Of a stretch of 64,000 nt of DNA, positions 52,062 to 63,140 are shown in pieces. The stretch is from Tabrizicola sp. (GTDB taxonomy: Bacteria; Pseudomonadota; Alphaproteobacteria; Rhodobacterales; Rhodobacteraceae). Under the pieces are notes generated by a model. It was not told where the DNA came from and ran no database searches. It saw nothing but the letters and a program-made list of their open reading frames with translations. The stretch spans positions 1-64,000 of the forward strand of contig NZ_JALHQD010000008.1 of assembly GCF_022842145.1 (NCBI RefSeq). The letters are read 5' to 3'. Each line of letters opens with the position of its first letter. The stretch's first letter is position 1. The position numbers and the translations under genes were made by a program.

Positions 52062-53636
52062 GTGAAGATAGGCGCTTTGACAGAGGTTTTTCCGGGTGAA
52101 AACCGGGTTGCGATGACGCCGGATTCGGCCACGCAACTGGCGAAGCTGGGGCATTCTTCGGTGATCCAGTCCGGTGCGGGCGCGAAGGCCGGGTTCTCGG
52201 ACGCGGCTTATGCGGCGGCCGGGGTCGAGGTGCTGGCCGATGCGGCCTCGGTGGTCGCGGCGGCGGACGTGATCGTCAAGGTGCGCGGACCGGATGCGGC
52301 CGAACTGGCTAAGCTGCAGAACGGCCAGACGCTGATCAGCTTCTTCTGGCCGGCGCAGAATGCCGAGCTTTTGGAAGCCGCCGCGAAGAAGAACCTCACC
52401 ATCGTCGCGATGGACATGGTGCCGCGGATCAGCCGTGCGCAGAAGATGGACGCGCTGTCGTCGATGGCGAACATCGCCGGGTATCGGGCGGTAATGGAGG
52501 CCGGGAACAACTTCGGTCGCTTCTTCACCGGGCAGGTGACGGCGGCGGGCAAGGTGCCCCCGGCAAAGGTGCTGGTGGTGGGTGCGGGCGTCGCGGGTCT
52601 GGCGGCGGTCGGCACGGCCACGTCGCTGGGTGCCATCGTCCACGCCTTCGACGTGCGCCCCGAGGTCGCCGAGCAGATTGAATCGATGGGGGCGAACTTC
52701 GTCTTCCTCGACTTTGCCGAACAGCAGACCGACGGAGCGGCGACGGGCGGCTACGCAGCACCCTCTTCGCCCGAATTCCGCGAGGCACAGCTGAAGAAAT
52801 TCCGCGAGCTTGCTCCGGAGATGGACATCGTCATCACCACCGCCCTGATCCCCGGGCGCCCGGCTCCGAAGCTGTGGACCGAGGATATGGTCAAGATGAT
52901 GAAGCCGGGGTCGGTCATCGTCGACCTCGCGGCGGAACGCGGCGGCAACTGCGACCTGACGGTGCCGGACCAGAAGATCGTCAGCGACAATGGCGTGACC
53001 ATCGTCGGCTACACCGACTTCCCCAGCCGGATGGCCGCGCAGGCCTCGACGCTGTATTCGACCAACATCCGCCACATGCTGACCGACCTTACGCCGAAGA
53101 AGGATGGGGTTATCGCGCACAACATGGAAGACGATGTCATCCGTGGAGCGACGGCGGCGCATATGGGGGCGGTGACCTATCCGCCACCTCCGCCGAAGAT
53201 TGCAGCCATCGCGGCGGCGAAGCCGAAACCGAAGGCGGTCGAACTGACACCGGTGGAGCGGCGCGCGCAGGAAGTGGCGGCCTTCAAGGCGCAGACGCGC
53301 AATCAGGTCGGACTTCTGGCCATTGGTGGCGGGTTGATGCTGCTGGCGGGGCTGTACGCTCCCGCAAGTTTCATGAGCCACTTCATCGTCTTCGTGCTGG
53401 CGGTCTTCGTCGGCTTCCAGGTGATCTGGAACGTCTCGCACTCTCTGCACACGCCGCTGATGGCGGTGACGAACGCGATTTCGTCGATCATCATCCTTGG
53501 CGCGCTGATGCAGATCGGGTCGGGGTCGTTCCTGGTGATCATCCTCGCGGCGCTGTCGGTCTTCATGGCCGGGATCAACATTTTCGGTGGCTTCATGGTC
53601 ACTCGGCGCATGCTTGCCATGTTCCAGAAGTCGTAA
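52062..53636 (+). CDS. pntA: NAD(P) transhydrogenase subunit alpha
   Basis: Proton-translocating transhydrogenase, NAD(H)-binding subunit. The 524-residue protein is the fused type, with domain I ([20 protein letters not shown]; Rossmann [40 protein letters not shown]) and a C-terminal membrane part from about residue 415 with four helices. Start is GTG at 52062. It is followed by pntB in 10 bases. Confidence 0.96.
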   Translation: MKIGALTEVFPGENRVAMTPDSATQLAKLGHSSVIQSGAGAKAGFSDAAYAAAGVEVLADAASVVAAADVIVKVRGPDAAELAKLQNGQTLISFFWPAQNAELLEAAAKKNLTIVAMDMVPRISRAQKMDALSSMANIAGYRAVMEAGNNFGRFFTGQVTAAGKVPPAKVLVVGAGVAGLAAVGTATSLGAIVHAFDVRPEVAEQIESMGANFVFLDFAEQQTDGAATGGYAAPSSPEFREAQLKKFRELAPEMDIVITTALIPGRPAPKLWTEDMVKMMKPGSVIVDLAAERGGNCDLTVPDQKIVSDNGVTIVGYTDFPSRMAAQASTLYSTNIRHMLTDLTPKKDGVIAHNMEDDVIRGATAAHMGAVTYPPPPPKIAAIAAAKPKPKAVELTPVERRAQEVAAFKAQTRNQVGLLAIGGGLMLLAGLYAPASFMSHFIVFVLAVFVGFQVIWNVSHSLHTPLMAVTNAISSIIILGALMQIGSGSFLVIILAALSVFMAGINIFGGFMVTRRMLAMFQKS

Positions 53637-53646
53637 GGGGGCAGAC

Positions 53647-55080
53647 ATGGCATATGGATTCACCACGGCTGCCTACGTTGTTGCGGCAGTTCTGTTCATC
53701 CTCTCTCTGGGGGGGCTTTCGGGCCAGGAAAGCGCCAAGCGCGCGGTCTGGTACGGGATCGTCGGCATGGCCCTTGCCGTGGCCGCGACCATCTACGGAC
53801 CCGGCTTCGGCCTTTGGTGGCTGTCGCTGGCGCTGATCGCGGGCGGCGGAGCCATCGGCTGGATCGTCGCACAGCGCGTCCAGATGACCGAGATGCCGCA
53901 GCTTGTGGCCGCGATGCACTCGCTTGTCGGTCTTGCGGCGGTCTTCATCGGCTTCAACACGCATATCGAGATGGTGCGGGTGGCCGCAATGGACGAGGCG
54001 GCGCGGGCTGCCCTGACCGGCTTTGCGGCAACCATCGCGCACAAGACCGGGGTCGAGATCACCATCCTGCGGGTCGAGACCTTCCTTGGCATCTTCATTG
54101 GCGCGGTGACCTTCACCGGCTCGGTCATTGCTTATGGCAAGCTGGCCGGGAAAGTGGATGGCAAGGCGAAGAAGCTGCCGGGCGGGCATGTGCTGAACGC
54201 CACGGCGGCGATCATCTCGCTGGTGCTGCTGGTCATGTACCTGCAGTCCGGAAGCTCGCTGGCGCTGATCGGGATGACCTTGGCGGCGCTCTTCATCGGG
54301 TACCACCTAATCATGGGGATCGGCGGGGCGGACATGCCGGTCGTGGTCTCGATGCTGAACAGCTATTCCGGCTGGGCTGCGGCGGCGATCGGCTTCTCGC
54401 TGTCCAATGACCTTCTGATCGTCGTCGGTGCGCTGGTTGGCTCCTCGGGTGCGATCCTGAGCTACATCATGTGCAAGGCGATGAACCGGTCGTTCATCAG
54501 CGTCATCCTGGGCGGCTTCGGCGGCACCACGGGGCCGGCGATGGAAGTGACGGGCGAGCAGATCGCCATCGATGCCGAGGGTGTCGCGGCGGCGCTGAAC
54601 GATGCGGATTCGATCATCATCATTCCGGGCTACGGGATGGCGGTGGCGCAGGCGCAGCAATCGGTGTCCGAGCTGACCCGGAAGCTGCGCGCCAAGGGCA
54701 AGAACGTCCGCTTCGCGATCCACCCTGTTGCGGGTCGTCTTCCGGGGCACATGAACGTGCTGCTGGCCGAGGCGAAGGTGCCCTACGACATCGTGCTGGA
54801 AATGGACGAGATCAACGAGGACTTCCCGGAAACCGATGTTGCCATCGTCATCGGGTCGAACGACATCGTGAACCCGGCCGCGCAGGAAGACCCCAACAGC
54901 CCCATCGCGGGGATGCCGGTGCTGGAGTGCTGGAAGGCCAAGCAGGTGTTTGTCTCGAAGCGTGGGCAGGGGACGGGGTATTCGGGGATCGAGAACCCGC
55001 TCTTCTACAAGGAGAACACCCGGATGTTCTATGGCGACGCGAAGAAGTCGCTCGACAGCCTGTTGCCGATGATCGAGTGA
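53647..55080 (+). CDS. pntB: NAD(P) transhydrogenase subunit beta
   Basis: Membrane and NADP(H)-binding subunit, 477 residues. About nine helices in the first 270 residues ([20 protein letters not shown] is a conserved segment) are followed by domain III with [37 protein letters not shown] and the [18 protein letters not shown] loop. Supplies NADPH from NADH and proton-motive force. A strong terminator follows. Confidence 0.96.
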   Translation: MAYGFTTAAYVVAAVLFILSLGGLSGQESAKRAVWYGIVGMALAVAATIYGPGFGLWWLSLALIAGGGAIGWIVAQRVQMTEMPQLVAAMHSLVGLAAVFIGFNTHIEMVRVAAMDEAARAALTGFAATIAHKTGVEITILRVETFLGIFIGAVTFTGSVIAYGKLAGKVDGKAKKLPGGHVLNATAAIISLVLLVMYLQSGSSLALIGMTLAALFIGYHLIMGIGGADMPVVVSMLNSYSGWAAAAIGFSLSNDLLIVVGALVGSSGAILSYIMCKAMNRSFISVILGGFGGTTGPAMEVTGEQIAIDAEGVAAALNDADSIIIIPGYGMAVAQAQQSVSELTRKLRAKGKNVRFAIHPVAGRLPGHMNVLLAEAKVPYDIVLEMDEINEDFPETDVAIVIGSNDIVNPAAQEDPNSPIAGMPVLECWKAKQVFVSKRGQGTGYSGIENPLFYKENTRMFYGDAKKSLDSLLPMIE

Positions 55081-55103
55081 ACTGACGCCATCTGAAGGTA
55101 TGG

Positions 55104-55128
55104 AAAGGCCGCCTTGTGGCGGCCTTTT
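55104..55128 (+). terminator. Terminator of pntAB
   Basis: AAAGGCCGCC-TTGT-GGCGGCCTTT, 10-bp stem with TTTT. Confidence 0.88.
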
Positions 55129-55199
55129 CGATTCGGGGGCGACGGAATGGGTCCGGGGGGCCGTGAGGACTGCATCGCAACCAAGGAAAGGAGTTCGCG

Positions 55200-55475
55200 A
55201 TGCAGGGACTCATGGGACGGGCCGTGGCTGTGGCCGCGGTGGTGATGCTGGCCTCGCCGGTCATGGCGAAGGGCGAGCGGGTGGATGCGGTCGAGGACCG
55301 GATCGACCGGGCGGAGAATGTCCGGGATGAGGCGGTGGACCGAGGGCGGCTGGATCTGGCCGAGGACCGGGCTGACACGCTGGAAGATCAGTTCGACGAC
55401 CAGGGCTACGAGATCAGCAACCGGGTCGACCGGCACGAACGGCGGACCTGGCGGCGGATCCTGCGCGGGAACTGA
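55200..55475 (+). CDS. Small secreted charged helical protein
   Basis: A 91-residue exported protein. The signal peptide is about residues 1-23 (VAVAAVVMLASPVMAKG); the mature part is an almost entirely Asp/Glu/Arg helix with a repeating pattern (DRIDRAENVRDEAVDRGRLD). AAAGGAGTTCGCG precedes the ATG. No domain recognised. Confidence 0.72.
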   Translation: MQGLMGRAVAVAAVVMLASPVMAKGERVDAVEDRIDRAENVRDEAVDRGRLDLAEDRADTLEDQFDDQGYEISNRVDRHERRTWRRILRGN

Positions 55476-55765
55476 AAGGTAGGGTGGGCGGTATCGCCCA
55501 CCCTACTTTGCCGGTATGTGTCCACGGTGGACAAAGTCTGGATGCCATTGAGTATCAAGGACTTGGTCGCGGACGTTAGGGATGCCTTAAGACATTTCCG
55601 GGTCCAGCACGGCGGGATTGCGAAATCGCCGCTTTGCGGGGCGGAGCGCGCCTTGAAGATCGGCGATTGGGCAACACCTGTGCAGCATACCCTTGTATTC
55701 CGGTATTCTTCTGGAACCTTCTCAGTCCGCGCCCTACCTCTCGGCCTTGAAGCCGTTCGAGGACA
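55476..55765. other. 290-base gap after the small secreted protein
   Basis: Contains the 55479 hairpin and otherwise no supported gene. An 83-codon frame (55518-55769) exists but its codon use does not match the neighbours. Confidence 0.5.
55479..55509. terminator. GTAGGGTGGGCG hairpin terminator
   Basis: Perfect 12-bp stem GTAGGGTGGGCG / CGCCCACCCTAC with loop GTAT, followed by TTTG. Related to the hairpin at 12553. Confidence 0.72.
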
Positions 55766-57049
55766 ATGATGCCGATCCCTGACCACCCGCTGCGCTATGC
55801 CACCGTGAACGAGCTGCATGCCCGGCCGTTTCCGTCGCTGGAGGTGCCTTCGACCGCGGTCTATGTGGCAATCAAGGAGCCGTTACAGGCGCAGAACCGG
55901 GACCGGGGCAAGGACCTGACGCATCTTCTGTCACTGCTCGACCGCCACGCCAGCGCGCATCCGCAACCGGGGGCGACGCATTTCCAGGGGCCGATCGGGC
56001 GGGCCGAGGTGAAGTGGGAGAGCCACACCGAGTTTGTCACTTACACGGCCTTCACCAAGGGGCTATCGGCGCGGCCTTTCGATCCGGCCGAGGCAGAAGT
56101 GTTGCCCGAGGACTGGATGGCCGAGGCGCCCGGCAAGCGGCTGACATCGGTCCTGATCCGGATCGAGGCGATGCCGGCCTCGGAGGATGAGCGTCTGCGG
56201 CGGGTGGACGAGTGGTTCGTCCCCGAGAGCCTTGCGGTCAGCCGGGTCGTCGATGGGGCGGCGGTGGTGGCGGGGGATTTCCGGATCGATCCGGCGGGGC
56301 ACATGCGGTTTGCGGTCTTCGTGGCCCCCGGCACTGGGCCACGCAGAGTGGGGCGGATCGTGCAGCGGCTGTGCGAGATCGAGACCTACCGGGCGATGTC
56401 GATGCTGGGCCTCATGCGGTCGCGCGACCTGTCGGGGCGGCTGAATGCGCTGGACCCGAAGCTGTCGGCGCTGGTCTCCGGTCTCGACAATGCCGAGCCC
56501 GCGCCGGAAGTGGCGCTGCACAACCTGCTGACGATCTCGGCGGAACTGGAAAGCCTGGCGGTGCAGTTTTCCTTCCGCTTCGGGGCGACGGCGGCCTATG
56601 AGGCGATTGTCAGCCAGCGGATCGAGGTGCTGCGTGAACAGCGCATCGAGGGGCGGCAGACCTTTGGCGAATTCATGATGCGCCGCTATGATCCGGCGAT
56701 GCGGACGGTGAAATCGGCGGAAAGCCGGTTGGCCGCGATGGCGGAGCGGGCGGAGCGCGCGGCGGAACTGTTGCGCACACGGGTGGACGTCGAGCGGTCG
56801 GCGCAGAACCAGAAGCTATTGAAGAGCATGGACGAGCGCGCGGACCTGCAACTGCGGCTGCAGCGCACGGTCGAGGGACTATCGACCGTGGCGATCAGCT
56901 ATTATGCCGTGAACCTAGCGGCATATTTCCTGGAGCCCGCGGCGCATGCCTTGCACATCAGCCACGGGGTGCTTCTGGCCGGGTTGGTGCCGGTGGTGGT
57001 GCTGGGCGTCTGGCTGATGGTCCGGCGTATCCGGAAATCACTGCACTAG
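55766..57049 (+). CDS. DUF3422 family membrane protein
   Basis: A 427-residue protein of DUF3422, with a soluble N-terminal part (DHPLRYATVNELHARPFPSL is the hallmark) and two C-terminal helices at about residues 375-392 and 397-417. A coiled-coil segment precedes them. The family has no known function. Single gene, terminator region unclear. Confidence 0.85.
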   Translation: MMPIPDHPLRYATVNELHARPFPSLEVPSTAVYVAIKEPLQAQNRDRGKDLTHLLSLLDRHASAHPQPGATHFQGPIGRAEVKWESHTEFVTYTAFTKGLSARPFDPAEAEVLPEDWMAEAPGKRLTSVLIRIEAMPASEDERLRRVDEWFVPESLAVSRVVDGAAVVAGDFRIDPAGHMRFAVFVAPGTGPRRVGRIVQRLCEIETYRAMSMLGLMRSRDLSGRLNALDPKLSALVSGLDNAEPAPEVALHNLLTISAELESLAVQFSFRFGATAAYEAIVSQRIEVLREQRIEGRQTFGEFMMRRYDPAMRTVKSAESRLAAMAERAERAAELLRTRVDVERSAQNQKLLKSMDERADLQLRLQRTVEGLSTVAISYYAVNLAAYFLEPAAHALHISHGVLLAGLVPVVVLGVWLMVRRIRKSLH

Positions 57050-57115
57050 GGGCGGCTCCTCGTGCGCCTTCGGCTTCTCGTCGCGAGCGAGGAGCGCCGA
57101 AGGTTCGGATGAGCG

Positions 57116-58054
57116 TTACCGGCCGCGGATGCGGGGGTCGAGGGCGTCGCGCAACCCGTCGCCGATGTAGTTCACCGACAGCACCGTCAGCGAGATGGCC
57201 AGGCCGGGCCAGACCACGCGTTCCGGGTAGACCTGCATGTATTGCAGCCCGTCAAAGAGGAGGCGGCCCCAGGTCGGGAAGTCGGGCGGGAAGCCCAGGC
57301 CGAGGAACGACAGGACGGATTCGGTGATGATCGCCTCGGCCACACCAAGGGTGGCGGCGACCATGACGGGTGAAATCACGTTCGGCAGGATGTGGCGGCG
57401 GATGATCCGATGCGGTCGCGCGCCGATGGAGCGGGCGGCCAGCACGTATTCGCGTTCCTTCAGGGTCAGCACCTCGCCCCGGACGATGCGGGCGGTGGCC
57501 ATCCAGGAGGTGATGCCGATGGCAAACACGATGAGGAGGAAGGCACCGAGTTCCGGACCAATCATTCCCGCGATCTTGTCGCGGAACAGCATCACCATCA
57601 CGAGAAGAAGCGGGATCAGCGGCAGCGCCAGGAACATGTCGGTAAGCCGCATCAAGGGTCCGTCGAGGCGGCGGAAGTAGCCGGCAAGGATGCCGATCAG
57701 GGTGCCGAAGACGATGGCGATCAGCATTGCCACCAGTCCCACGGCCAGCGAGACGCGGCCCGCGAGCAGCATCCGGGCCAGCATGTCGCGGCCCAACTGG
57801 TCGGTGCCCAGCGGAAAGCGCCAGCTTGGCCCCTGGTTCTTCAGCTTGATCGCCTCGGCCACCGTCAGCTTTTCAGGAATCCAGATGTACGGGCCGATCA
57901 TCACCGCAATGATCAGGAAACCCAGCACGATCAGCCCGAACAAGGCCCCCTTGTGCGTGCGGAACTGCTGCCAGATGTCGCGGGCGGCGCTGGCGGGCTT
58001 GGGCGGCGCCGATGCTGGTGCCGACGTCGGGGGCGGCGTTGGCGCGTCAGTCAT
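57116..58054 (-). CDS. Peptide ABC transporter permease, DppC/OppC type
   Basis: A 312-residue inner-membrane permease with about six helices and the EAA loop MATARIVRGEVLTLKEREYV followed by AARSIGARPHRIIRRHILPN. N-terminal Pro/Ala stretch precedes the first helix. The ATG at 58054 overlaps the upstream permease stop by 8 bases. Last gene of the importer operon. Confidence 0.93.
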   Translation of the reverse strand: MTDAPTPPPTSAPASAPPKPASAARDIWQQFRTHKGALFGLIVLGFLIIAVMIGPYIWIPEKLTVAEAIKLKNQGPSWRFPLGTDQLGRDMLARMLLAGRVSLAVGLVAMLIAIVFGTLIGILAGYFRRLDGPLMRLTDMFLALPLIPLLLVMVMLFRDKIAGMIGPELGAFLLIVFAIGITSWMATARIVRGEVLTLKEREYVLAARSIGARPHRIIRRHILPNVISPVMVAATLGVAEAIITESVLSFLGLGFPPDFPTWGRLLFDGLQYMQVYPERVVWPGLAISLTVLSVNYIGDGLRDALDPRIRGR

Positions 58055-59054
58055 AGCGGATCCGGGGGTCAAGGAAGCCGTAAAGGATATCGGCGATCAG
58101 GTTGAAGAGAACGATTAGCACGGCGAAGATGAAGGCCAGCGTCTGGACCATCGGCAGGTCGGAGGCGTGGATCGCACCGATGAGTGCGGCGCCAATGCCG
58201 TTCACGCCGAAGAGGTTCTCGGTGATGATGGCGCCGCCGAAGATCGAGGGGATGCCAAGCGCGATCACGGTGACGACGGGGATCAGCGAATTGCGCAGGA
58301 CGTGTTTCAGGACCACGGTGCGTTCGGTCATGCCCTTGGCGCGGGCGGTGCGGACATAGTCCATCGTCATGTTGTCAAGCATGGACGAGCGCATGTAGCG
58401 GCTGATCGCGGCGGCATTGGCGAGGCCAAGCGTCATGACGGGCAGGGCCATCTGGCGGATCTGTTCCCAGAAGGTGTCCCAATCCACCACCTCGAGCTGG
58501 GTATCGTACTTGGTGGGGAACCAGCCCAGCCAGACCGCGAAGATGATGATGAAGAGCGTGCCGGAGAAGAAGGTCGGGACGGAAAAGCCGATCATCGCGA
58601 AGAGCGTGCCGCCTTGATCGAAAAGCGAATACTGACGGTAGGCCGAGTAGATGCCGATGGGGAGTGCGATCAGGACGCCGACAAGATAGGCGGTGCCGAT
58701 CACGGTCAGGGTCTGCGGCAGGCGCTGGCCGATGATGGTGAAGACGGGGCTGCGGGATTGCCAGGAGAGGATGCGCTGCTCGCCTTCCGAAAGGGTGGTG
58801 CCGAACCAGCTGTCGAACAGATAGGCGGGTTCCACCCAGAAGAACTGGCGCAGCCAGAGGACATAGCGGACGAAGACCGGCTGATCGGCGCCAAGCGCCT
58901 CGATCATCTTCTGGCGAACGTCGGGCGGGACGGTCAGTGGAATGTCGGACATCGGCGAGCCGGGAGCAAGATCGACCAGCAGGAAGATCACCAGGCTGAT
59001 GACCAGCAAAGTGGGAATGGCCAGCAGAAGCCTGCGAAGCGTGAAGGTGAGCAT
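58047..59054 (-). CDS. Peptide ABC transporter permease, DppB/OppB type
   Basis: A 335-residue permease with six helices and the EAA loop (SMLDNMTMDYVRTARAKGMT, then ERTVVLKHVLRNSLIPVVTV). N-terminal LLLAIPTLLVISLVIFLLVD and PGSPMS are typical of the DppB group. It heterodimerises with the next permease. Confidence 0.93.
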   Translation of the reverse strand: MLTFTLRRLLLAIPTLLVISLVIFLLVDLAPGSPMSDIPLTVPPDVRQKMIEALGADQPVFVRYVLWLRQFFWVEPAYLFDSWFGTTLSEGEQRILSWQSRSPVFTIIGQRLPQTLTVIGTAYLVGVLIALPIGIYSAYRQYSLFDQGGTLFAMIGFSVPTFFSGTLFIIIFAVWLGWFPTKYDTQLEVVDWDTFWEQIRQMALPVMTLGLANAAAISRYMRSSMLDNMTMDYVRTARAKGMTERTVVLKHVLRNSLIPVVTVIALGIPSIFGGAIITENLFGVNGIGAALIGAIHASDLPMVQTLAFIFAVLIVLFNLIADILYGFLDPRIRYD

Positions 59055-59129
59055 GCGGCTGTCGCCTTGGGGAACGGGGGTACGAAGGAAGCTGCGGGGC
59101 CGGATCGGTCCGGCCCCGCAAGGATCAGG

Positions 59130-60833
59130 TTACTTCACGCGGAACCAGTCCGCGACGTTCCAGGTTTCCATGTCCCAGGCGTTGATCTGCACGCCACCGA
59201 GGGTGTTGGAATGCGCCGAGAGCGTGCCGCGGTGGACCAGCGGAACGACGACCATGGAGTCCTTCGTCACCATGTCGTTCAGTTTCTTGGCGATCTCCTG
59301 CCGCTTGGCGATATCGGTCGTCTGGGTCAGCTCGGCATGCAGAGCGTCATAGGCCGGATCGCAGAAGCGGTTGATGTTCTCGCCCTGCCACTGGGTTTCT
59401 GGCGAGGGAGCGTTCTTGCACTGGTACTGGCCCAGATAGGTCTCTGGATCAGGGTTGTCGGAGTTGTTGGCGTACATCTCGACGTCGGCGTAGAACTTCT
59501 GGAACGTGTCGGGCGAGCCAGCGTCACCGCCGAAGAAGACGCCCGGGTCGATGGCCTTGAGTTCGACCTCGGCGCCCAGCTCGGTCCACCAATCCTTGAT
59601 CAGCGCCTGGAAGTCCTGGCGGATCGGGTTGACGGTGGTCTGATACAGGATCGACAGTTTCTTGCCGTCCTTGTCGCGGATGCCGTCACCGTCGCTGTCG
59701 GTCCAACCCGCTTCTTCCAGAAGCGCCTTTGCGCCTTCCATGTCCTGCGTGAGACAGGCGGGGTTGTCCGACGCCCAGGCTTCCGGCCCGGGGATGATGT
59801 TGCAGGTCGGCTTGCCGCCGGCGCCGTAGCCGACTTCGACTAGGATCGAGCGGTCGATGGCCTTGGACAGGGCCGTGCGCACCTTGATGTCCGACAGGAT
59901 CGGGTGCGGGTGCTTGACGGTGGCGCGTTCGCCTTCCGGCAGGTCAGCCGACGGGTCGGTCATGTTCATCTCGATCCGCTCGACGAGCGTGCCGAAAGCG
60001 ACGACGAACTGGCCCTTGCCGGCGGCGGCCATTGCTGCCTGGCTATCCGGCGGGATCTGGGTGTTCCAGGCGTAGTCGAATTCGCCCGTCTCCATCACCG
60101 CGCGCGCCGAACCTTCGGCATCGCCACCGCCCTTGATCACCGCGGTCGCGAAGGCCGGCTTGGCCGGATCACGGTAGTTCGGGTTCGCGGTCATCGATAC
60201 GGTGTCGTTGACGGTGAAGCCGGTGACCATGAAGGGGCCGGTGCCGATCGGCATGTTGTTCGCATCGGTGCAAGTCGGAGCAGCCGCGCCGAGGCAAGCC
60301 TCGAACTGCGCTTTCTGCAGAAGCGGCGACAGGCCGCTGACAAAAGCGGTGTAGGGGTTCGGCTTGGGCGCCGCGAAGGTCACCTTGATGGTCGACGGAT
60401 CCACCGCTTCGACCGAGGCGACGCCTTCGTACTTGGTCGCCTGGCTGCAGCCGCCTTCCGGATGGGTGCAATACTGCCAGGTGAAGACCGCATCATCGGC
60501 GGTGACGGGGGTGCCGTCGGACCACAGCAGGCCCGGCTGCAGTTTCCAGGTAATCGAGGTCATGTCGGCCGACACGCCGCCATTTTCCATCGTCGGGATT
60601 TCAACGGCCAGACGCGGGACCAGGACGCCATCCGGATCGACGACGGCCAGCGGCTCCAGGATCATCGCCGCGGCCAGGATGTCCTTGGTCCCGCCCGATA
60701 GGTAGGGGTTCACGATGGACACGGCTTGCGGGAAGGTGAGCTTCACTTCACCATCGGCCCCGCGTTCGGCGAAGGCGGCGGGGGCGATCCCCAGCGCGGC
60801 CACTGCGCCCAGAAGGGCGGCTCTCATCTTCAT
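59130..60833 (-). CDS. Peptide ABC transporter substrate-binding protein
   Basis: A 567-residue periplasmic SBP_bac_5 protein. Signal peptide about residues 1-22 (LLGAVAALGIAPAAFAE). Family features are LLWSDGTPVTADDAVFTWQY, NTPI-like domain blocks and a C-terminal lobe. Two Cys pairs are possible (ACLGAAAPTC, KPTCNIIPGPEAW/DNPACLTQ). Cargo is probably oligopeptide or a related compound. ATG overlaps the ATPase stop (ATGA). Confidence 0.92.
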   Translation of the reverse strand: MKMRAALLGAVAALGIAPAAFAERGADGEVKLTFPQAVSIVNPYLSGGTKDILAAAMILEPLAVVDPDGVLVPRLAVEIPTMENGGVSADMTSITWKLQPGLLWSDGTPVTADDAVFTWQYCTHPEGGCSQATKYEGVASVEAVDPSTIKVTFAAPKPNPYTAFVSGLSPLLQKAQFEACLGAAAPTCTDANNMPIGTGPFMVTGFTVNDTVSMTANPNYRDPAKPAFATAVIKGGGDAEGSARAVMETGEFDYAWNTQIPPDSQAAMAAAGKGQFVVAFGTLVERIEMNMTDPSADLPEGERATVKHPHPILSDIKVRTALSKAIDRSILVEVGYGAGGKPTCNIIPGPEAWASDNPACLTQDMEGAKALLEEAGWTDSDGDGIRDKDGKKLSILYQTTVNPIRQDFQALIKDWWTELGAEVELKAIDPGVFFGGDAGSPDTFQKFYADVEMYANNSDNPDPETYLGQYQCKNAPSPETQWQGENINRFCDPAYDALHAELTQTTDIAKRQEIAKKLNDMVTKDSMVVVPLVHRGTLSAHSNTLGGVQINAWDMETWNVADWFRVK

Positions 60834-61868
60834 TGGTCTTCTCCTTGTTGGTTACGCTCGTTGGCCTCGGATGCGCCGGTTGATCCGGCGGCGGTATATA
60901 GGTGGCAGGCGACCAGGCGGCCGGGCTCGACCTCCAGCAGGTCGGGCTTCACGGTGCGGCAAATGTCCATGACCTTCGGGCAGCGCGTGCAGAAGTTGCA
61001 GCCCTTGGGCGGGTTCGCGGGCGAAGGGACATCGCCTTTCAGGATGATGCGGTTGCGACGCGCAGCAAGCTCGGGGTCGGGTTCGTTGACGGCAGAGAGA
61101 AGCGCCTCGGCGTAAGGATGCAGCGGGCGGGCATAAAGGTCCTTGGACGGCGACAGTTCCGCAATGCGGCCGAGGTACATGACAGCGACGCGCTGCGCGA
61201 GGTGGCGGACCATCGAAAGGTCGTGGCTGATGAAAAGGTAGGTCAGGCCCAGCTTTTCCTGCAGGTCTTCCAGCAGGTTGACGACCTGCGCCTGGATCGA
61301 CACGTCCAGCGCGGCGATCGGTTCGTCGCAGACGATGAAGCGCGGTTTCAGGGCCAAGGCGCGGGCGATGCCGATGCGCTGGCGCTGGCCGCCGGAAAAT
61401 TCATGCGGGAAGCGGTTCACGAAGCGCCGGTTGAGGCCGACCTGATCCATCAGTTCGTAGACGCGTTCCAGTTTCTGGTCGCGGGTCCAGTTCGTGTGTT
61501 CTTCCAGCGGTTCGCTGACGATCTCGGCCAGCGTCATCCGCGGGTTCAGGCTGGCCTGCGGGTCCTGAAAGACCATCTGCATGGTCGGGCGCTTTTTGCG
61601 CAGCGCCTCGGCCGTGAGGGTGGCGACGTCGTCGCCGTCGATCACCACGCGCCCGGCGGTGGGTTCGTAAAGCCGCAGCATGGCACGCCCGACAGTGGAC
61701 TTGCCGCAACCGGATTCGCCGACCAGCCCCAGGGTCTGGCCGGCAGTAATGTCGAAGGACACGCCGTCCACTGCCTTGACGTCGCCGGTGTGCCTCCGAA
61801 ACAGCCCGGTGTAGATCGGGAAGTGCATCTTCAGGTCCTGGACCTGCACCAGGGGTGTGGGAGCTGCG

Positions 61869-61876
<8 letters not shown>
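60830..61876 (-). CDS. Peptide ABC transporter ATPase, DppF/OppF type
   Basis: A 348-residue ATPase with Walker [10 protein letters not shown], signature [10 protein letters not shown], Walker [13 protein letters not shown] and the C-terminal oligopeptide-transporter Cys motif ([14 protein letters not shown]), a probable iron-sulfur/zinc site. It overlaps both neighbours. Confidence 0.95.
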
Positions 61877-62891
<1,015 letters not shown>

Positions 62892-63088
62892 TCAGTTCTC
62901 CCCGCGACGGTCTAGTTATTGTTATTATTGGCTGAATTTTCAACCTTACGGCTTTGTACCGCTATCTTGTGGTCAACTCTTTACGATTCTTGGACTTCTA
63001 TCAATCCCGATTTGCGGCGCGATTCTACCCTGTTCCCCCGGCATTATGACCGATCTTCACATCAATCTGCCAGATATTGACTAAGGCG

Positions 63089-63105
63089 AGCCTGAACGAC
63101 AGGCT
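63089..63105. repeat. Small hairpin in the ABC/argE divergent gap
   Basis: AGCCTG-AACGA-CAGGCT, 6-bp stem, 36 bases before the deacetylase start. The surrounding 62892-63140 region is AT-rich and probably holds both promoters, but no confident -35/-10 pair was found. Confidence 0.35.
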
Positions 63106-63140
63106 GGCCACCAGATATAGGTTTGGCAAGGGAAATCACG

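Noticed and set aside
55518-55769. An 83-codon plus-strand frame whose stop overlaps the DUF3422 start
   Set aside because: Codon use (AGA, TTA, CTA, GTA, ACA) is unlike the neighbours, there is no ribosome-binding site and no domain. The overlap alone is not enough.
58167-59843. A 558-codon plus-strand frame
   Set aside because: Antisense to the ABC permease and binding-protein genes; Gly/Asp/Arg-rich shadow.
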